64,000 nucleotides of DNA from Pipra filicauda (taxonomy: Eukaryota; Chordata; Aves; Passeriformes; Pipridae), in contig NW_024104318.1 in assembly GCF_003945595.2 (NCBI RefSeq), positions 124,001 to 188,000 of the forward strand, read 5' to 3'. Made by a program: the position numbers and the translations under genes. This document shows, piece after piece, positions 35,613-46,150 of this stretch. The notes under the pieces are model-generated. The model was not told where the DNA came from, did not search any database, and saw nothing but the letters and a program-made list of their open reading frames with translations. Position 1 is the first letter of the stretch. Every line of letters begins with the position of its first letter.

Positions 35613-36631
35613 TAGCAACTGCAATTATCTAAGGGACTAAATCTCATGTGGTACATTTTATTTCTCTAAAAAGCCTTTGATATGCGACCAGTGTTGGAAT
35701 ATGTGACTTAACCATGCTCATCATGTAGTAAATTCACTGTATATGCAGCTGTTCAGGGCCTCATACTTGTTTCACCTAAATCGCAGAAGTCAGATTGAAC
35801 ATAAGACTTTGTGCTTACCCACAGCTTGCAAAAGGAGCATCCAAAATAAATAAATCAGGTACTCTAACACATACTAAGAAATACACATACTAAGGGCAGC
35901 AGGACGAATTGAGAGAACCAATTGCAAGCAGAACACACTTCTGCAGTAAGAATTTTGGGAATACATGAAACACATGGACAGATCACTGAGCTGAAAAAAA
36001 ATGAGTGGACAAAGAACACTTTTATACCATTCTGAGATAAAGGACTAAAAATTATTCATTTAAATACTTGTGAGCAGGCTGAATCAATTCTAATTGCATG
36101 AAGACTACATTCCTTCAATTCTTTAAACTCCAATTTAAAGAAATATTTAAACATATGCTTAACCATAAATGCACACCTGTTCATCAAAAACTTACACCTA
36201 TACTTAAAGGTGATATAGGTTTCAATAGTTTGGCATTTGATCAGAGTGACCAGCCTGGTTCTGCTCTCTCTATTGCAGCGTGATGCAGCTTTGCAGCAAG
36301 AGCTGCCCTGCACTGGAGGGGCTGTGTAGTTGAGCCCAGACCCTTCCAGTTTCTCACCTTTCTTTAATCTTGCTATATTGTGCCTGAATAGTCCTTTCAT
36401 TAATGTGCTTTGTAGGTCAAAGTACAAACAAATGTTGTCCTTGAAAGGAAACAAATCCCTTTCATTCACTGCAAGATGCCTTGGGCTCTGAGGTAGAAAG
36501 ACATGTGCTTTACCTGTCAAGCATGTGGGGCACATTTGACTTACACACTGAGTAATCATTCTGATTCTGATGTGTATTACCAGCAACTCCCAATCAGGTA
36601 AAGGTAACTCCTGAAGCTTCAATCATCACAC
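35613..36631. other. Noncoding DNA carrying the window's longest open frame
   Basis: A minus-strand frame is open from 36,622 to 36,056 (188 codons; 167 from its first ATG at 36,559-36,557). The translation is rich in K, C and F, has no recognised domain, signal peptide or repeat, and its C-terminal third comes from AT-rich sequence. A run this long is only a mild outlier by chance in 64 kb over six frames, so I do not call it a gene. A 12-bp direct repeat ACACATACTAAG lies at 35,867 and 35,883. Confidence 0.45.
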
Positions 36632-36778
36632 TGGATTTGGGGTTTTAGGTTGTTTTCTTGTTGTTGTTGATTTTTGGTTTGGTTTTTAATTGGGTTTTGG
36701 GAGTGGTTTTGTTTGGTTTGGGTTAGGTTTTTTTGTTTGCTTCTTTTTTCATCCTTTTGGTTTGGTGTGGGGATGGTA
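36632..36778 (+). repeat. G/T-rich (GGTTT-type) low-complexity tract
   Basis: About 145 bases composed almost only of G and T on the plus strand, made of irregular GGTTT, TTGTT and GGGTTTT words, including GGGTTAGG near 36,719. It is a strand-asymmetric low-complexity tract with many GG runs, able in principle to form two-tetrad G-quadruplexes. Confidence 0.85.
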
Positions 36779-39186
36779 ATCATAAAAAAAACCAGAAAAA
36801 TATCCCAGGACTTAAGCCTGGCAGTATTCTCTCATAATACATAAACACAAGCAGGCATTTATTAAGTTGTTCTTTTCAATTGAGTATCTGCAGTAAACCA
36901 GCACTAAAATCTTGTACCAACATGTTTGAACACCTCTAGATATCAGTATTTCCACTAAAAAAATTTATTTCAAAGTACAGTGTGAGAGGGTGATCAGTTA
37001 TATACGGTTATGTACACCCCTGGAGAACCACCATGATATGGTCAAATTGAAGATAAAACTAATGATTATAACTCATTAGGTTGTCAGTGAAAGTCCGTGA
37101 TAGCAATAGATTAGAATACAAAGCCACATAACTGCCCAAACCGGTGAAAGACATCAGGGTGCAGAGTATAAACTGTATAACCTGATAATATTCAAAAATA
37201 TATCATTGCTTCAGTCTCAGCTTAGTGAACAAGTAGATGAAGCAAAAAAATCATAAGAAATAAAATGGATGTGCCTCATATCTTGACATTGTGTGTCATA
37301 CAGTGCCTTTCATCTAACATTTTCCTATTTACCATTATTAACATGCCATTTGTGCTAGATCATCCTCAGTCAAGATAATAAATGTCAGGTTTCGCTTAAA
37401 AGACCTCTACATTCTTGCTGTGAAATACCATGCTGATTTAAAAAAATATAGGTATAGTCACACTAAGTTGAAAATTCATTTTTAGTCTTTCTACCGAAAT
37501 TACCTCAATTCAACTCTATTAATTGCAGTCTTTTTTTCAGTAAGAACTTTGCTGTTACGAAATTAGATATTTAATTTTCAAATTAAGTCCAATAGTACAA
37601 GATTACAAATCCACTTTCAATCATGGGAAAACTCTGCAAACAGAAAAGGTTTGCAGCATTTTTTTAAAAAGGATTTTGCTCTACCAGTACCGTGAACTTA
37701 ACAGTTCCAGTATGAAAAAAAATCAAATCAGAAGCATCTACAACACTGTATATAATTTTTAAGATAGTACTTGCTAGGTTCCTAATCCAGAAGGCAGTTT
37801 TGGAAATTCTGATAAGATATTTTAGCTTAGGCATGACCACCTACTTTTCTAAGGCAATCAAGAGAGTGCTTTCTGTACTTAACACCTTCAATGCTGATAC
37901 AGTGCTCACCTGTCTCCGGACACCGTAGTTCCCAGGAGGGACTATGTTCAAATGAAGTGGTATCTGAGGATTCTTACCATAGCTATATTTACTAGGTGTA
38001 CCTGGTGGAAGTCTATCAGCATTAGAAAAGTTAATTAGTCAACTGAGAGCTGGAATCTCACCAGGCTAATTTTTGCTGTCAGGGATAATGATAGATTTTT
38101 CAAGCCTTAAATAAACAATTGGTGCAAAAGATCAACTCACTAATGATTGTCAATTAGTCCTGTGACTGTTGACTTCATTTTTCTGTCTTTGAAAAACATG
38201 TCATACTCATTCAACAACAGCCCACACCACCTGTATTTTGCAGCTGTGAAAATACAGATATTCCAAATGAATCCCCAGAGACAACAAAGCTGAATGTTTT
38301 TTGGTAAATAGTAAAAGCCTTATCATTGTAGTTTTATTAGGTATGCTAATTTGCCTAGAAAAACACAGTGAAGCATTCATAACTGCAGAATAATATAAAC
38401 ATTTCTGACAATAAACTGAGTCATCCATTGTATTTTGCTTATAGCTATCTTCCCACAAGAATTAAAAACAAGATTCCAGTTAGGAAACTGAAGGTTACCT
38501 CTCAGAGAAAATACATATTACAAGTCATCTCCAGCAGACATGACTGTATCAAACTAGGGTTTGTATGTTCAGGTACATAATCTATAATTGGAGAAGTAGC
38601 AGAAGTGGTGGAGAGGCTCCATAAAGAAGAGTAACACTTTTCAGAAAGCAAGGAAATCAGCTAAAAGAAATTTACCTCCATTCCAGTTCAACACAGCCTA
38701 TACTTTAGCAAATGTTTCTTTTCGTGTGGAAGAGCACAGTTCAGCAAAAGGGTTCAAAGCATCACCTTACTCTGCTAAAATCTCAGCAACCACAACCCAG
38801 AGAGCAATGGGAACTTCTCAACATCTTCTTAATAAATAAGCACATTCTTATTCAAAGTAAATAGAAGGTTCTGTTCCACAGCGAATTGTCAGAGTGGTAC
38901 AAAGTTTCCCTCACACTAATTTGACTTCAAATGGAGGTGCCTGCTGGAGAGGGTAGCTCTGCCTCCGCTCTATTATTGTCACTCCCACATGGCCAGCAGA
39001 GACACCGAGTAGTGCTAATAATAGCAATACTTTTAACAAAATCTCTGCTACTAGAAATTCAATCAGAATCAAACTAGATTTTCACCCTTCCTTCACATTT
39101 AGTAGTGTAGGTTATTAGCAACATAGACATGGAAATAATACTGCAGCATACAACCGAAAACACTGAGCACTAAACTGTTGTTTTCA
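36779..39186. other. AT-rich unique noncoding DNA
   Basis: No exon or recognisable repeat. A somewhat more GC-balanced patch near 38,935-39,010 is not interpretable alone. Confidence 0.55.
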
Positions 39187-39256
39187 TGGGCGTAAGCCCA
39201 CGCTGCAGATCCAGGTTCCTGCAGGAACCATTATTCATGCAGGAATCAGCATTCCT
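39187..39256. repeat. Cluster of three consecutive inverted repeats
   Basis: TGGGC-GTAA-GCCCA (39,187-39,200) is a 5-bp stem whose loop fits the GNRA pattern if transcribed. GGTTCCTGCAGGAACC (39,214-39,229) is a perfect 16-bp palindrome. AGGAAT-CAGC-ATTCCT (39,241-39,256) is a 6-bp stem with a 4-base loop. All three fall within 70 bp, and GCAGGAA is shared between the second and the lead-in of the third. Such density is unusual for this window. Confidence 0.7.
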
Positions 39257-42059
39257 TGATTCCTAATCCTTTCAGCCCATATTATCATCCTACAAGGCCC
39301 CCAGTGAAAAATCTCAACTGAGAGGAGCTTAGCACCCTTTAAAAAGTTTCTTAGCCTTGCATGGGAAGGGCGGTCATTTCACGTAAAAAGGAGCATGTTC
39401 TCTTCCATCTCTCTCCAGATGTTACTAATAGAATGCCTGGCTGTGTCCTAAATGCCTTCTCCACTGCATTCCATGGCCACAACCACTCTGCCTCAGCCCT
39501 TGGTTACTTTGGAAAGTAACAGGAAATGCAAGCATCAGCACCTGAAGGCACAGTATGAGGCTGAGAGATCTATTTCCCAGATTTTACAGCTAGGAATAGC
39601 AAGTTCACCAGTGACTGCAACAAGACCAATCAGACAAAACCTTAATGAACACACACACACACACAGAGCATGAAGCTCTGAAGATTATTACAATATACTG
39701 CAACACGCCTTTTAGAAAATTTTGAAAGACTACTAACCAAGCTCTACAGAGTTCCTGAAAAGCACATATCAGTATATGTACAGATTTGTCATTCCTTCTC
39801 AACCTATTTAGAAAAAATTACTTTTTTAGAGAACCTGTTTATTATCTTGGAAAGAAGATAATTTTAAACAATCTGTTAAAACAAGTTCCTTGTGATTTCT
39901 TTCAGAGAATTAATACTGATAAAACTTGTCACCATGTTATAGACAGAAACAGATAGGCCCTGGGAAGCTGAGCAATCAGTTTAAGTTCCCCTCAGACACC
40001 AGTGGTACTGAAAGGAAATCACTTGTAACACTAATTCATTTACCATTCAAAACCAAATAATTTAAATATGTCAAAAAAAGGTTTAGGGCTTAGTTTAATA
40101 GTTTTTTTATGAGAACAGAAGTTTCATTATCATTCAAGTGTTAGGAATTTGTTGAAAAAAAAGTTTTAAAAATTATGCCAGCCAATAATAACAATAAAAT
40201 GTCCTTCAGATCTCGGAAGAAAAAGTGTATTTTTAGCTAATTTAAAAATCCTAAATATGTTAGATTTCTCATTAAATTTCCTCTGAGACATTTAAAGTCA
40301 CAACCTAAGCAATATCACACCATAAAAAGCCTTGCTTGTACCACCCCCACCAGTCCCAGTCTGTGCTCTTTCTCCTAAAGGGTTTCTCTAATTGCTACCA
40401 CTTCACACTGTCCTTCCTACATCTCATAATTGCTCTTCCTCAACACTTCTCTCTTCCTCTCTCCCTATATGGTCATCTGTTCTTTCATCTGGTGATCTTC
40501 AACAACCTTTTCCCTGGATTTCAAGCCTCTGCTCCAAATCAAGACAGGAAGACTTAGTGAATCAGAGTTAAGGAGTGTCTGATGTCATTCTGAGTAAAAG
40601 CTAAAATTTACAATTAGGAGGAAAAAAGGTAATAATCTCAATACAGAAAATCTGGCATGAGAAAACTCCCTCTGAGAAGCTGTGGACATATATGCAATGC
40701 ATAACAACACCTAGTAATAAGAAGAGATAATCTTAAATAGAACCAAAATGCTTGGTTCTACCTTTACTGATAACAATTAGGATTCACTCAGAAAACCTAA
40801 ACACACAAAATTCTTAAGGATATATAATTTCCAAATTATAAGGTTTAGAGCCTTAGTCTTTGATGAGCGCCTTCTGAGCCTCACCAAATTACAAGTTTCC
40901 CATCAGAAAGGGTTAGGACTATTTACTTATTTAGTAACAGCAGCTGAATGGATGGTGCAATTTCCTGATTCTGACAGCTGGTACATGGAAAAAAACAACA
41001 AAACCCATGACAGATCTAATAAAAATCTCAAGAACTGATACTGCCCCCTCTTACAAAAAGGCTGTGAAGGCCAAGCCTCCAAAGATGTTGAAAAGACACT
41101 GCTGAATCAGAACAAGAGTTGTCAGTATTTAGCAATTCCAAAAGGAAAAAAAAATCAAAACCCCACCACCCAGCTCCCATCATATATTGTGATCTAGTAA
41201 TTAACGTACTCTATTTCTGTATGAATTGTGACAAGGAAAGTTGATGCTAAAAACAGTTCTTTAATTACAATTTTCCCAATTTCCCACATGGAAAACAATT
41301 TTCAGTGATCTTAGCAGTAGTAATTTACAGGCCAGACTGTAGCTATTCCTAATTCAGTTCTTGACTTGAGACTAATGAATAACAGGGAGAATCTTCTATG
41401 TTTACCGGAATGTTGAATATATTCTGTTCACCAGAATTCCCACACTGACTTTTTTCACCATTTTTTTTATTTATTTGTTTGGAAAGCACACTCCTGGGAG
41501 TAGAGACTGCATTCCAATTTACGTCTATGTGAAAAAAATGTGATTCCCTCTTAATCAGGGACTTCCATCCTGCTTGGGGACCCAAATCAAGTAACCTTAT
41601 TTGTATTTTTAAAAGAAGGTAAACACGGTAAGCTGACCAATAAATGCAGCTATGCCAGTTCAATTTGTAATTTCCAGAAAACCACGTGGATGTTTTAGGA
41701 ACAGGGTTGTTGTAATGGGGTTTTTTTTGGTTTTTTTGTACCTGGAGCTAGGCTAGACAGTACATCATATGGGAAGGGGGAAAAGAAAACTTCATGTCAC
41801 TGGAATTCTGTCTCAGTGGGGGCTGAGAGCTTGAATGTTCTTTGGTTATTGCTATGCTGAGTGCTAAGATGGCTGTTAAATATTTTATCAACCAAGAGAA
41901 AAACCAAGAAATGTGCTGTAAACAAGGGTCGAATGATCCCTGTTTTGAGTCACACATTGTTTAGATACACAAGTAGAATTTCTTTCCTTTTTTTTTTTTC
42001 CCCTGCTTTTCCTATTTACATTTCTCTCAAATATCTCCCCCAAAGCAGCTACTCTAAGG
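39257..42059. other. Unique noncoding DNA
   Basis: An (AC)8 microsatellite lies at 39,649-39,665. No exon recognised. C/T-rich text at 40,340-40,480 yields open frames through composition only. Confidence 0.5.
39649..39665 (+). repeat. (AC)8 microsatellite
   Basis: A perfect AC dinucleotide run following CTTAATGA; an ordinary microsatellite. Confidence 0.95.
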
Positions 42060-42330
42060 GTTTTCTTTTCCACAGCAACAGCTGCGCTACAGTGCACTTT
42101 ATAAGGGCTGACAGTTAACCGAAGTAAACATAAGGACACAGCAGCATTAGAGTTGTCAGTCAGCAAATAGAATTTCGTTGTAATTCTCTGCGTGAGGTCT
42201 GGGAGCAGCCGATGGCTGATTTAAGAATAGTGCTTTTGCAGATTTTATGGGGCTGATGCATGTGACTATCCCTCCCTCCCTCTGTCACACTAGGGACTTG
42301 GATGATGGAAAATCATGTGATTATCTGTGC
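42060..42330 (+). promoter_or_regulatory. Candidate TATA-type promoter or proximal enhancer upstream of the CpG island
   Basis: A TATA-like TTTATAAG lies at 42,098-42,105, just downstream of an E-box CAGCTG (42,079-42,084), in sequence that is neither repetitive nor low complexity. The 3' part has a CTCCCTCCCTC pyrimidine run and a CATGTGATTATC motif. The CpG island starts about 700 bp further on. If transcription starts near 42,130 on the plus strand, the island would be the 5' transcribed region. Orientation and use are inference only. Confidence 0.3.
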
Positions 42331-42779
42331 GTGTATGTGTGCAGGCATAGCAAAATATTTCTCCTCCCAGGTCCCTGTTTTTCCTTTCTTCTGTCAGCTC
42401 TTTTCAGTGATTCCCTAGCACCAAACACTGATTTACTTGTAGTGGAACGGTACAACTATGCAATGCTCCCTTTTCCACCTCCCAGCTCCCCGCCTTCCCC
42501 ATTCTCTCCCCTGCACACACAAAAATCCCCTCTTAAAATCCCTTTTCTTCTGTAAACACCAACTTTCAGCCATGAATATATATTTTTTTTTCCGCTGTGT
42601 GGTTTGCACTATCATCTGCTAAGAACAGTTTTTACCACCCTCTGCAACACTGAACTCTTCCTGCGGTTTCTCTCTGCCGTTTCTAAGAACTTGACAAATA
42701 AATCACATTTCATCGGTGTATCAAAGGAGAAACATGCGGGCACCGCATTCCGGCTTAGTCTTTGTTTCAGGGAGTTTAA

Positions 42780-43470
42780 ATGACAGATGAGCGTCTCCTC
42801 ACGGGTACCTGCCCACGAGGAGTCGACGACAGCTCTGATTCAGGTTTGAGGACATGACAGGGACAGGATCAACAGCTGGGGCTACCCTGGAACCAGAGCG
42901 GTTTGCCTCCGACAGAACCCCGTGTAATAGGAGAAACCAAGCAGAGCCTGGACTGTGCCTGGAAAGGGTCCATCTTTGTTTCATAAGGTGGAGCCATTTC
43001 CTTAAAAGTAGCTCTGTTTCGATAAGCACAAGAGGGGACGCGGCAAGCGCCGCGCTAAGCTGTGTGGTCTTTGCCTTTATCAGAAGTCCAGGGCTGGGAA
43101 AATGTCTGCGGCGGGGCCATGTCACACTGCCTCGGAAATCAGAAGGTATCGATTTCCTCCAGCGATCCGCTCCCCCCGGTCCCCGCATCCCGCGCGGTGG
43201 AGGCGCAGCTGCCGCCCAAGGAACGGTGGGAACGGCCCCCGCATCTGAGCCCATTAGTCACCAGATGTCACCTTCTGCTGCCAGCGCCTCCAACAGCCCG
43301 GCAGACAATGTCCTGTGCATGCTGAACATCTGAGCGCCGGCGCAGCCAGCGAGGCGGGCAGCTCCGGGGGCTGCGGGGACAGCGCCGGCACTGACCCCAA
43401 AGCCATGTTCACAGTGACACCTACAGCCGAGGGCACCGCCGGCGGCGCAGGGAGGGAGAGGTGTTTTTTC
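42780..43470. promoter_or_regulatory. CpG island, best promoter candidate in the window
   Basis: By eye there are about 48 CpG in roughly 690 bases, against near absence of CpG in the flanking tens of kilobases, and GC rises above half. This is the only island of its kind here. The densest parts are 43,030-43,060, 43,140-43,240 and 43,330-43,460. Vertebrate CpG islands usually mark promoters of housekeeping, developmental or lncRNA genes. Overlapping frames are open on both strands (plus 42,854-43,333, ATG-initiated, 159 aa; minus 43,254-42,799, 151 aa), but neither resembles a known protein, and open frames are expected in GC-rich DNA. On the minus strand a possible splice donor GGCAG|GTACCC sits at the downstream edge (about 42,806-42,816). 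On the plus strand AGAAG|GTATCG (about 43,141-43,151) is a weaker candidate. A pyrimidine and T-rich tract closes the island. Confidence 0.75.
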
Positions 43471-43740
43471 TCCCTGTCGCCCCGTTTTCTTTTTCTCTCT
43501 CTTTTTTTTTTTTTCTTATTAGTTTTTTATTTTTGTTGTTTTAAAGAAACACCTCTTCTGAAGATGTAATTGATTTTATTCACCGGAGGAAATACCAGCT
43601 TCTCTATCGATTTCTACATTTGCTGAATTTATTTTGTTTTCTCCTGCGTGATACTATAAAATGTTATTAAAAAGGTAGTGTAGATCAAACAGAAAATTAT
43701 TTGTTTTCCCCTAGAATGACTAATTTTTAAAAACTACCAT
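43471..43740. other. T-rich transition out of the CpG island
   Basis: A C/T-rich stretch with a T13 run (43,502-43,514) grades into AT-rich DNA. No coding or RNA feature. Confidence 0.6.
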
Positions 43741-45588
43741 ATTTTAAGCATGTCTGCTCAATGGCAGGGAAAGAGATTATTTAGCATCCACAGCCATTAT
43801 TCGGTGCTTGTTAGCAAGTTGTTTATGGGGCTGCACAGTGCAGGGTGAAATCTGATGCTCAGCCCACCAGCACCTTCTCTGCATTCGCCATTTCTTTTAT
43901 AGCCTCACCAGGCTCCCCCCTCATTTCATTGTGAAGGACCAAGCACTTATGAGAATAAGATTTTCAGAGGTATTTTAAATGGTAAACAAAATCCTATAGA
44001 GAAACATCTATGAAAGCTAACGGTGCTATAAAATAATAACATTGAGGCTCTGCTGAGTTAACTGGGGGAGTGTTTATATGGGATTGTGCAGGAGTGTTGT
44101 ACTCCACAATCAAAAACTGATTGGAAATTTGTTCACAGTACAACAGACAGTACTGTCACTGCACTTGAGTAATTGTTCAAGTATTTCAAAGGTAAATCCA
44201 ACAACAAATCCCAAACAAAATAGATGTCAATTGAAATTTTTTAGGTGCTTCCAATTAGACCAAGCAGAAACAAACTGTTATTAACTAACATGCATACTAA
44301 ACATGAAATTTAGAGGATGTTTAAGATAAAATTTATGGAGAGGTGTGAGAATTATAGAGTTTTCAAGCAAACCAAAAGTGTAAGTTAGGCACATGTTTAA
44401 GCATAAAACTGAAATAACACTGCATAAAGCTGAAATATTTTCAAAAACATGAGAAAAACCTTAATTTCTTAGAGTGTATGCCTTCACACTGAAACAGACA
44501 GATATATTTTTTACAGATCTTCTGTAAGGTAATTTGCTCTGATTTCCTTTCTTTACACTTTGCGATTGTGGTGGTCATGTTTTTTTAATCTGATAAAATT
44601 TTTCACATTTAATTATAATCCTACAGGAAATAGAGGATATTTGGCCACTGTATTGAATAGGCTAGTAATCCACTCCTACTCTTTGAAAAAAATATAGGGA
44701 ATTAAGCAAAAATTTATTCTGTCGTAAAATAGTATTTTGCAACAAACACAGAAATAGACGTTGTAAGTAACAGTTTTTATATTTTTGCAAGATGTTAATT
44801 CTTGAAAATGTCTTTCTTATATTTCAACTATATGTATACGTAAAAACAAATACACCTTATCTGTGGGACATTTTACAATGCGGTCTAAATAACAGTTTTT
44901 AGATTTAGACATCCTGTGAGATTCCTGCTGTCTCTGCATGTATTGCTCCAAGTAAGGTCAGATACCTTGTGGCACTGAGACACTAAAACATTTCCAATGT
45001 TTCACTTTAAAAATTCACTGTTTTTATTAAAACCTAGTGCTTGAGTCAGTTTCCTTGTCCCAAATAATTTCCTTTAACTCTCATACTTCATAATCTAACC
45101 TGCATGTAGCAGGGAGTTTAATTACTAAGCACTTTTTTTTTCCCAGGGAGGCTTAACATCCACATCATCATGGAAATGGACTGCTACATTTAAATTTATA
45201 CCTGACATATTCTAACACAGGTGTGAGAGTATTCAGTCTATGCAGTTCAGGAGGTTCTTGATGTTCATTTCCTGTGCACATTATCCCATACCAAAGCAAT
45301 ACTGTGGCATCACTTTTGTTTGCTCAACCTGGGGCTGTATTTTAAAAAATGTGAACAGTAATAGCAATACTTTATTACAATGTACACTACATTTTTTGTG
45401 TTCAGCTTGAAAGGAGACATCTCATGTCGTGTGTCAGAAAAACTGAACACCTCTGGTCTGCAGTGAAACACCTGAAGTCCCTTGAATCCTTCTGAAATAT
45501 ACTTTAGTATTTCCAAAATTCCAAAAAGTTCAAGATTGGTTTCTAAAAACAGCCATTAGCACAAGTGTTCATGGACACAGCTCCTTAA
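43741..45588. other. AT-rich DNA; first 250 bp possibly constrained
   Basis: 43,770-43,960 is less AT-rich and non-repetitive and could be a conserved element flanking the CpG island. The rest is ordinary AT-rich DNA without recognised features. Confidence 0.4.
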
Positions 45589-45605
45589 CCACCACATAGT
45601 GGTGG
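45589..45605. repeat. 7-bp-stem inverted repeat CCACCAC-ATA-GTGGTGG
   Basis: Perfect inverted repeat of 17 bp with a 3-base centre. Probably incidental. Confidence 0.8.
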
Positions 45606-45939
45606 CAGGGCACACACAAAACCAACGTATTTAATACTATGTTGAACTCCAAAGTTATTAATTCAAACACAGTGTCCAAAGTGTTTAGAAAATACTTTCA
45701 AACCATTAAGAACTACCATTTGTAAGACCTTGGAATCTGCAAGTGCTTCATATAAAAAGCTGTTATGCTTCTATTATCAACCCGCCTCAGGACTTAATAA
45801 AGCACACATTTCAAAACACAGCGTGCTGAAATTTGGCATTTTCATTTAGTGCTTAACATGGTATTGGACTGAGGGTAATGTAAGGAAGAAAAAGAGAAAA
45901 ATCTAGCAGGAAGGTCATTTTCAAAATTAAGAATCTGTA

Positions 45940-46150
45940 TTGTTGATGTTGCTGGTCAAAAGGTGCCCCAAACCATGTAAAATTGATTTTGTTTTTTAGC
46001 ACTAATGATCAAAATCTAGGGCACTGGTTCTGAATTAATGATCAGTTGGGTGGAGCTGCTACCATTAACCTCAGGTGCTCATTAATCCCTACGACTACTT
46101 CCATCAAGGTCATTAGTGCTATTAAAAGCTAAATATTTACCATACAATTG
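45940..46150. promoter_or_regulatory. Candidate enhancer: clustered homeodomain and nuclear-receptor motifs
   Basis: TAATGATCA occurs exactly twice, at 46,003-46,011 and 46,036-46,044, 33 bp apart (about three helical turns). CATTAA occurs at about 46,063 and again at about 46,080, and CATTAG at 46,111. TCAAGGTCA at 46,104-46,112 is a perfect extended nuclear-receptor half-site of the NR5A/ERR type and overlaps the CATTAG. GGTGCTCATTAATCC and ATTAGTGCTATTAAAAGC add further homeodomain cores. There is no coding potential. This density in about 120 bp suggests an enhancer; which factors bind is inference. Confidence 0.35.

Noticed and set aside
41838..41862. miR-9-like TTCTTTGGTTATTGCTATG
   Set aside because: Diverges after TCTTTGGTTAT and lacks a precursor stem.
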